Origin: Gnetum montanum
Lineage: Eukaryota > Streptophyta > Gnetopsida > Gnetales > Gnetaceae
Assembly: GCA_015680685.1 (NCBI GenBank)
Contig: MNCI01013830.1
Coordinates: forward strand, 646,222-710,221
Reading direction: 5' to 3'
Length of the DNA: 64,000 nucleotides
The position numbers were made by a program, and so were the translations under genes. Within the stretch, counting starts at the first letter, position 1; each line of letters starts with the position of its first letter. Below the pieces are notes generated by a model that saw only the letters and a list, made by a program, of their open reading frames with translations, ran no database searches and was not told where the DNA came from. Below are positions 56,250-64,000 of this stretch, piece by piece.

Positions 56250-58200
56250 TAATATGTTAACGGTTGGTGGATTCACCTTGGGTTACCTTGAGGATAAGGT
56301 AACCTTCGAGGTGTTTGCATTTTGTTTAATTATGGGTTGAGTGCATACACCTCAAACTCTTACAGATGTGAGATTATAGAGAAACATTCCTTAGGATGGT
56401 CATATTGACATATCTCACATCCACTATCATTGTTTGTTTCCAAATCCACAACCTCTTCAATGATGGCAACTTTTCCCTTACCATTGCTATGTGCATGTTT
56501 AGCTTCTCTCTTTTTTCTTTTTTTATGATCACTACCTTGCTCTCTAGACTCCTCTACTATTTTAAGAATAGTTTAAAATCTATTGTCTATGGAATGTCAC
56601 ATTTGGTCTACCTATGCCAAAACTTCTGATGTCATCTTTTGGATAGGTAAAGTTTTCCTATTGACCATCTCTTCGAGTGGTGACTCTTCTTCATCCTCAC
56701 AGAATCTTACTCCCCTCTTCTAGAGGGAATGATCTCAGTTATACTTTTTTGTGCTTTCTCTCTTCTGTAGCTCACCTGCTTCCTTAACAACTTGCTCCAA
56801 TAGTCTTTGAATTTGATGGGACCTAAGCTCGAATAGTCTCCCTTGCGCATAAGTCCCAAGGGTTCTTCTCGTTTTATGCCTAAGGCCATCAATGAGATGG
56901 TGTTGTTGATCCCTTTGCAAATAACCATGGCTAGGAAAATGATGTAATAGTGCATTTTATCAACCCATGGCAGCATCCAAGGGTTCATGTCCATCCTATT
57001 TCTAGCCTTGGATTTTCCTTCACAAGTTAGACATTTGAGAGTACATTTGGTACTTATCATTAAATAGTTCTAACATAGTACTCTACCTATGAATGGATTC
57101 CAATTCTAAAGACTGGTACTAGCTTTCCACTTCTTTAACTACTGTCTATGGAAAAAACTTAACTTTTCTCCATTCATTCTCTATATTTTGTAAGGAATAC
57201 ACATCATGGAGTGCTTGTAAGTGATTCTAAGGATCAACATTATATCCCCCTTCAAATCATGGGATATTGTTCATATCTAACCTCTTTATCCTACTATCTT
57301 TTTGGTGCCTTGTTCAAATTTAATAGCCTCAATTATGTCCAACATACTTCGATTACTGAGTAGGGGTTTATCATGATCGTCTCGTCCATGGCATCTATGA
57401 TGCCTACATTGTTCCCTACTCTCCCTTCTTCTATGTCATGACTCTCCAGAGAGCCCTCGTCCCCTTTCCTGGCTATTTCATCTATGACTTCCACTTTACC
57501 TACCTTTATCCCCATGGTCTTTTTCATTATGACTACATCCAAATATTGAAGGAGAGGGTGAAGAAGATGATGAAGGTAAAGAAGAAGAAGAACCATCACC
57601 ATGATGGTGTCTACTACCTTTTATTTTGCGGTCTTAGCCTTGATCACGATTGCGATCAGAATGTCCACCTATATCATGAGTTCGTGTCCCTTTTTTGGAC
57701 CCTTTGTGCCCATGGGTATCAGGACCTAGGTTATGAATAGTGGAATGAAGGTCCTGATACACAACCCCTTGGCCAAAGTTAAGGGGAGGAACATTGTTGT
57801 GTGGCTGACTACCTAAGGTAGGTTCACCACCCTCATTTTTGCTTAAGACATGTGGGACATCCTGGGATCACTTACCCTTCAAAGACGTATGATGTCTCTC
57901 CTATTGCAAGTTCCTTTGATGTTGTGCCTTTGTCAAATGGTATTCTCTCAATTCATGGTCTTACACAATGTATTCTACATGTAAGTGTGGCATGCCAATT
58001 CGTGTCAGAGCACAAAGAAGCACGCTTGGGACTAAACAATTGGGAGGTAACACTATGTTACCTTCTAAGTCCAACCAATGTAGTTGTTCATCTTAATGGA
58101 GGATAAAGGTAAATTCTACTATATACTCATCAGGATGAATATATACCACTTGAACTTGTTAAGGGATTGACATATCAACGTCATGTGTATTACGCTACCA
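56250..58200 (-). pseudogene. gag: Element G gag (decayed)
   Basis: The minus strand matches F gag throughout: VYIHPDEYIVEFTFILH (about 58095-58150) near the N-terminus, the Ser/His-rich linker region (57530-57600), the capsid-like part near 57100-57200, and QQHHLIDGLRHKTRRTLGTY (56820-56905) versus RDQLRHIVDGLRNEMRRTLG in F. Frames change several times and stops are present. Confidence 0.75.
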
Positions 58201-58280
58201 ATTGTTTTCTATTTCAGACCTAGGTGATGAGGTGCTTTTGTGTGAAGAAGGAGACATATTTGTGTATTTAGTGTGCAATG

Positions 58281-60812
58281 TGTTGGCGACTATTTGGGAC
58301 GCGACCACCAACGAGTGTCCTCGAACAAGATTTAGGTGCCTACTGGTCTTTGGCAATACCAAGGCCCAAATACCTCCAAATGAACTCAGTAGTTAATGTG
58401 AGTATGTGTGTGTGCTGTTGCAGGGTGCGATTGTGAGAAATGTAACGATTGCATTGAGTGTAAACTACAAATGACTTACTTTAAAGGGATTCAGCCAACT
58501 TTGCCAAGTATTGTGAGTTGTTGAAAATTTCCTATTTTGTTCAACGTGGTCCTTATAATACCTACTTGTAACAAATAAAATTTTGCAAAAACATTTGAGC
58601 ACAACTCCGCAATCTACTCCTAATTTTCCCTAGAGAAAGAGATAGTTCCAAAAGAAAACTAGAAATAGAGCAAGATTCGATGGAAATAAGCAGAAAAGAA
58701 ACGAAAGCAGATTTGTGTAGACCTCAAATATTTAAACAAGGTAAAATGACATGAGTAAACACTTCGCAATAAAGCTATCCCAAATTCAATATCTACGAAT
58801 TGATCAAACTTCCAAGGCTCAAACAAGTAATTTCTTCAAGACAATCCTACTATGCTACCAAAAATTGTTGCGTAAACTACCACGTACGAGACTCCATTTT
58901 CACTAGATAATAGATTTCAACGATTGCATTCAAACAGAACCTTTAAAAGACTTGACAATTTCTGATTGAAATACCACGGGAATTCACTTTAAAGATAAAA
59001 AGAAGCTACTTTGGTCCCATCAAAATACCAAAGATTTTTTGAACCCTCTCGACTACTGAATTGTTCAAAGACGTGACTACAAATGGAGGCTCTTTTACAA
59101 CAATCCCAATAGCAGTTCCCATACATTGCACAATAATGAAATTTACTACTAAAATGCTCTTAAGGCTTTTAAACACAAGCGCTTCTATGGCAAAATTTTA
59201 ATAGAAATTTCTATCAGGCAACAAGAATAGTAAGAGCAATCTAAAAATCCCAAAATTACTTGCCAAGGATGATACTATGTAAACCACTAGCTAAAAAATT
59301 TAGAAAAAACAAAAAATGGAATGCATAACTCACAGGACCATGACAAAGAGGCTGAAATATTTCCCTTAGCAAGCCATCTTACAAGCAATCGTGTTTACAA
59401 ATCTTCTTTACAAATGCTATTCTCAAGACCCCAAGGTGTCTTCAGCTGAGAGCCTAAGTGCGAACTAGTAGCCTTCAAAGTGTGAAGTATGAGACCTCCC
59501 AAAAGTCTCTTCTCCAAATTATCCTTCAAAATTCCCTCCTTAGAATTGAGATTCCAAATTTTAAGCTCCCCCCCTTAGCTTCTTCCTCCTTGACCCCTAA
59601 AGCCTTTTTATAGGGTTCAAAGGTAGGTAGGGAAGTTACATATTTAAAAAATATCTCACCTAACTTCTCTCCCAAGTAACTTGGCCAACCAATTAGAAGG
59701 TTACTTGCCCAACAAGTTAGGAGGAAGTTATGTAGTTAGGGAATTAGGAAGTTATACATAGAATTAGGAGAAATTTATGCTAACATTAATATTTATATTA
59801 AATGTAATGTGATAAATAAATATTTTAACATCAATATTGTAAATATTTTTGTGGGTAGTATATAAAATAATATTCTATGACTTGGGATAATTAAAGGCAA
59901 GTTTTCTAAAACAGGGCTTCATACTATATGTACTTTATTAATTGTTGTTATATCTATATATATGTATATATGTAGATTAATTTGTAAGATATTTTAGTCA
60001 CCCGATGCTTTTGTAAAGTTATATACGAGTGATAGTAATGAAATAATTTTACATATATCTTGGTGAAAGTGGCAGAGTTAATGAATGGGTTAAAATAATT
60101 CTTCTTTGTCTTCCCTCGTAAATCACGTGGATAATCGGCAATGGTTCCAAAATAGCAGGCGTAATTGGCTAGTTCGTTTTCTCCTTTCAAAACCTGTAAA
60201 AATCGACACATGTTCTACCCAAGATCCAAAGTGTTGTATCACCCAAACCGTATGTTTGAATTGCCATCGCAAAATCGTAGCCAACTGCCACCATGGGAGA
60301 AGGCTCTGCTGTTGCATCTGGGATTTCTGTTTTGCACCAAATTGGCTTAGGGCTTCTTGCATTTTCTGAATTTTTTAAACACTTAGTCCTTGGAATTTGA
60401 CCAAAATGGCACATAAACACTTAAAACCTTTACATCCTTTGATAATTTTAAATCCATGAATTCAAAACCAGTTGGTAGTCCATTAGGTCCTTCACTTAGT
60501 TCCAACTCTTACCTAATTTTTGATAATCCATTACCCACGGTGTTGTTTATTTTGCCAATATTAATCAGGGAGTATGCTTTCTTGTGGTAAATAATCACCT
60601 CTTTTTTTATTCCAACCTTCACTCAAGAAAATATCTTGGCATTTTAATTTATTTTCCAAGAAGGCTTCAACATCAAGATTATTTACCAGGCTTGCTTCTC
60701 TAAGAATACCCATTACTCACAATACTAAACTGCAAATTTACAACCAGGGATTATGCTAATATTTTGAACAAAATATTCCAACTGCTCCATGTAATGGCCA
60801 AATGTGCCAACA
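58281..60812 (-). mobile_element. Solo LTR E (C/D/E family)
   Basis: E starts TGTTGGCGACTA and ends TGTGCCAACA, with the 5-bp duplication CAATG on both sides (58276-58280 and 60813-60817). It has no internal region. The first 1.45 kb (to about 59740) align with the C and D LTRs, while distal U3 (59760-60775) is different from both and contains a more GC-rich part at 60105-60400. It interrupts the leader of G. Confidence 0.87.
59602..59615 (-). promoter_or_regulatory. LTR E TATA box
   Basis: CCCTATAAAAAGGC on the minus strand, at the same place as in C and D. Confidence 0.65.
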
Positions 60813-60911
60813 CAATGTACTCTTGTTTATTATTTCATCAATCAATCCTAAGGGTTCATTCCAATGATGTGAATGATTTCCTATGTTCTAGTTAGCACAC
60901 AAACAACTAAG

Positions 60912-60931
60912 TCCCCTCGACAATGGTGCCA
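60912..60931 (-). promoter_or_regulatory. Element G primer binding site (tRNA-Asp type)
   Basis: On the minus strand TGGCACCATTGTCGAGGGGA starts one base after the LTR. It is a mutated form of TGGCGCCGTTGCCGGGGA. The leader 60813-60911 has no gene. Confidence 0.7.
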
Positions 60932-60932
60932 A

Positions 60933-61798
60933 TGATGAGTAGCGAGGTACCCCTATGCTCAACCATATGAACGTACAATCTAGTCAAATTCCAAGGACTA
61001 AGTGTTTATGTGCCATTTTGGAATAAGTATGGGTTGGTTGATCGTTGTCTTCCCAAACCTACTTGTATGTCAAGATTGTATGGTTAAGTAAGCTTGAGGC
61101 ATGTGATTTTTATAGCTTTTATGTTTTTATGTCCTATTGATAATAAGGAAGGAGAGAGAGAGATAACAAAGTGACTAGTTTAACTTAACTACTAATTAAC
61201 AAGGCTTTAAACTAATCCTAACACTAGTATCCATTCTCACTTTTTGTACACATCCTGAACCAACGCAACACTACTGGGATTACTAAACGCTAATCATTAT
61301 TGGGTTACCAAGTGTTACGCGCATGCTTGAAGTGATCATATTGTGTGTGCTAATAAAAAAAATGTAAAGTGCATAAAATAAAATAAAATAAATGTAGAAG
61401 AAAATAAAATAAAGGAAATGAGTAAGAAAACAAATCTCAAGTGCTACAAGGATGAATCCAAGAGCTCGTCTATATTGCCATAAACAAGGTGTGCTCAGGT
61501 ACACAATGCTTGAATAAAAGATCCATCCACACTTAGACCTCATGCTGTAGCCACTTGAAAAATACTCTAACTACAAAAGTTTCACTACTTAACTCCTATA
61601 ATAATTCCCTTGAAAGACTTCCTTCCAAGAATTCCTCCCTAAATTGTGCACTTGGGCACTGTATTTATAGGCTTGTGAGCAACTACTCTAATAATTAGAG
61701 AAATTTCCACTCTAATTTTAGAGAAAATACCACTCTAATTTTAGAGAAATTTCCACTCTAATAATTAGAATAAACTACTAGAGTAACTTCTCTCATCA
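60933..61798 (-). repeat. Element G 5' LTR (right copy)
   Basis: On the plus strand it runs from TGATGAGTAGCGAGGTACC to CTTCTCTCATCA. It aligns with 49294-50125. The minus-strand TATA box GCCTATAAATAC is at 61661-61672. Several copies of a CTCTAATAATTAGAG-like short palindrome lie at 61687-61770 in U3. Confidence 0.88.
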
Positions 61799-61803
61799 AC
61801 ATT

Positions 61804-62125
61804 GATGGTTCAAGGCATCCAGAAGCCAGCAAACTTTCAAAGTTAACTAAACCCCCATCTTTCCTAGCTAGGAAAAGTAGCATCCTACCAAACTAGTTTC
61901 TAGTGGAAAACACCAACTTTCCACTTTAGTTTTCAGCCTTGAACCCCCACCCCCCACCTCCATTCCCCCCTCACCAATGTTGAAATGGGAAGTTATGAGA
62001 TACCTGCATCTCACCTCCTTTTTTGCCTCCAACCATACCCAATGTAGAGGTAGCTAGGAGTCCAACATGGGTGAGATTTAGTGTCAACATTGTTAGCTTT
62101 CTCTCTCTAGAAAAGGGGTATACAC

Positions 62126-62171
<46 letters not shown>

Positions 62172-62479
62172 TTNCATTTTTAGCCATTTTTCTTCCTATA
62201 ATCATTTTTGAATTCTATTTTCTGGAATTTACTTCTATTTTTATCATTTACAACCTTTTTAAAGCTTTTTCTAACATTATAACCATGTATTTTTAGTAGT
62301 TAACTAAATTACCTATTACACTCAACAACGAGGGATCTGGCCAAGCCATAAGTGTCTATGACCCCAAAGACCCTACTATCATCGAGTGTATGTATTCCTT
62401 AAGGATTAGGGGGAAACTTCCTAACTTATTGGCCATAAATTAAGATCATTACAATTGCATTTGTGCCAAAATTCAGGCT
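61804..62479 (+). other. Element H leader, no gene seen
   Basis: This continues H after G. C-rich tracts occur at 61942-61975. No domain is recognised before 62480. Confidence 0.4.
62129..62171. repeat. Poly-C run of about 43 bases followed by N
   Basis: An uninterrupted C homopolymer, with an N at 62174 just after it. The length is probably not exact. Open frames across it encode only Pro or Gly runs and are artefacts. Confidence 0.85.
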
Positions 62480-64000
62480 ACCATGCTAATTCCACATCTG
62501 AAAGTAGAAGCCAAAAGGAAGTTTGAGCTCATACACTTAAATGGAAAGGAGCATATCCCTTCCCTGTATGACCAAATACCGCTCAAAGATATCTATGTTG
62601 GCATCCTAGCTCAATTGATTAAGATCAAGGAGAAGGATGACAAGCATAGCTTGAAGGAACAACATGAAGAGAAGGATGAGTTTAGGGTATAATCTAAGCA
62701 TGAAAACATCCTAGGATGGTTGTTCAAAGAAACATCCCCCAAGGCGACAACTCCTTCCTCTAACACATTTTTTTTCTTCATGGGTCTGGTGGCACCATCT
62801 TCTACCCCTTCCTACACTACTATGGTTTTTCCCACACCAATCATAGCCACACATCAAACACAATCAATGCCACAACCAATAACTTATAATCCATTGATGC
62901 ATTTTTCCATACAACCTTGATTTGTGAGACCATCTATGATGGTTGTCACCACCAAAAATCCACTAACCACCCATGTGGAATCCATCATGAGACCCTAAGC
63001 AACCTAAGGATGACATATATCCTTTGTTCCATTTTTGCCTTAGATACTAGCACAAACATATCTTCCTTATTTGATCCATAAACTATGATCATGATGCAAC
63101 TGCTCCCTTCCATCTTACATCTAATAGCTAGGCAAAAAGCCACAAATCAAATGCCACAATCATATGTGTAAGCCCTAGAGCCAATAGGATCACGAAAAGA
63201 CTTAGATCAGGCCCTTTAGATGATCCAAGACCTAATGAAGTACTTAAAGAGGCTTAAAGCCTCTACTTTTCAAAATGTCATGATCATGGATTTTTACCAA
63301 GATGATCCCATAAGTCCTATGGTCCCATCCTTGACACTTCCTCCTGGTGTCCCTATTCCCTAATTCAACAAGTATAACAAAGAAGGTGATCCCAACACTC
63401 ACCTTATAACCTTCTAATCCAAGTGCTTGTTGTTGTAGCCATGAATGCATACTATCATGAGTATTTTCCCCATGTCTTTGATAGGAATGTGCTTGATTGG
63501 TACCACACCTTATCCAAATGATCCCTATCCTCTCTTTAGGACTTGATAGTGCATTTCATTAACTACTTCAAGTACAACTTGAAGTCTAATACTACATTTA
63601 ACTAGCTCATGAAGGTCAAGTAGGGACTCTTTGAACCATTGTAGAAGTTCATCCAATGATGGAATGGTTTGCTCAATGAGATACTAAAACCTATAGCTAA
63701 AAGACACCTTTTGGCTATATTCAAGGGGATGGTTAATGACTTTATCAAGTCAAATCTCTATTACCTTGACCCATGATCCCTTAGTAAAGTGTTCTCCCAA
63801 AAGAAGAATATAGAGGATGCTACAAAGGCCAGTCATGACCCAGCCTACATAGCATACAAAAATCAACATACCTAGAGGGACAAGGAGAAGGGAAAACATA
63901 ACAATGTGGCTATAACAACTATGGCCAAAGAAGCCAAAACCACTAACTAGGGGCCAAGGTCCAACCCACCCAAGGCCCTCATTAATGACCATGATAACCA
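62480..64000 (+). pseudogene. gag: Element H gag (decayed, runs off window)
   Basis: A charged helical segment (IKEKDDKHSLKEQHEEKDEF, about 62620-62690) is followed by a Pro/Thr-rich linker. Then comes a gag core in shifting frames: SLTLPPGVPIP then FNKYNKEGDPNTHLITF (63335-63415), MNAYYHEYFPHVFDRNVLDW (63440-63500), HFINYFKYNL (63550-63580), and HLLAIFKGMVNDFIKSNLYY ... KKNIEDATKASHDPAYIAY (63700-63860). This matches the Tat/Ogre-type gag order (KY-x-G-x-GDP-x-x-HL ... W ... F-x-x-x-F ... IEDA). More than ten stops and frame changes are present. The rest of H lies beyond the window. Confidence 0.7.

Larger units (their letters stand above)
49294..61798 (-). mobile_element. Element G: Athila retrotransposon
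   Basis: G has LTRs at 49294-50125 and 60933-61798 and a 5-bp duplication ACATT (49289-49293 and 61799-61803). On the minus strand it has an Asp-tRNA-type primer site, gag, aspartic protease, RT with the Athila-typical FMDDF box, RNase H, integrase and a short 3' ORF. All coding parts carry stops and frameshifts. Solo LTR E is inserted in its leader. G itself interrupts element H. Its LTRs differ more than those of F, so it appears older. It is the pol-bearing relative of F. Confidence 0.9.

Noticed and set aside
58281-60812. E as the 5' LTR of element G
   Set aside because: E has its own duplication (CAATG) and belongs to the C/D family; the true G LTR with its primer site is at 60933-61798.
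61971-62211. Poly-Gly and poly-Pro frames on both strands
   Set aside because: They translate a C homopolymer and contain an N.

Overview
This window looks like intergenic, repeat-dominated DNA from a seed plant with a large genome. It is AT-rich, shows no intact host gene, and consists mostly of LTR retrotransposons inserted into one another. Athila-type and Tat-like Ty3/gypsy elements, a Ty1/copia fossil, LINE fossils and SINE-like repeats are all plant-typical. A gymnosperm is plausible given the element types and the age structure, but the sequence alone does not prove it. I found no tRNA, rRNA, CRISPR or bacterial-type gene.

Layout. 1-7.2 kb holds LINE fossils on both strands, a cluster of tRNA-derived SINE-like repeats and one unassigned stretch. 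From 7.2 to 43.7 kb lies an old minus-strand Ty3/gypsy element (A), recognisable from its gag, RT and integrase fossils. It is split by two large insertions. Element B (8829-25301, plus strand, 5-bp duplication ATCAA) is a non-autonomous LTR element that carries an intronless CCR4-like deadenylase pseudogene and two minisatellites. B itself contains F (12609-19955, plus strand, duplication ATACT), a gag-protease-only Athila relative, and D (21373-24573, duplication ATATC), a solo LTR. Element C (29010-41422, minus strand, duplication CTATC) is a fairly young Tat-like element with about 3-kb LTRs and an RNase H domain upstream of its RT; a 417-base assembly gap interrupts its pol.

43.7-47.7 kb holds a Ty1/copia fossil, about 2 kb without recognisable content, and the gag of another gypsy element (I). 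Element H begins near 47.75 kb and runs off the right edge with a decayed gag. H is split by G (49294-61798, minus strand, duplication ACATT), a complete but decayed Athila element. G in turn contains E (58281-60812, duplication CAATG), a solo LTR of the same family as C and D.

The duplications and nesting give a relative order: A before B and C; B before F and D; H before G before E. F and G are relatives. G encodes the RT and integrase that F lacks, so elements like G could have mobilised F. C, D and E share the start (R/U5) part of one LTR family but have unrelated distal U3 sequences. The most interesting content is the captured CCR4-like gene in B, the domain order of C, the exchanged U3 segments of the C/D/E family, and a short exon-like 3' ORF conserved between F and G.
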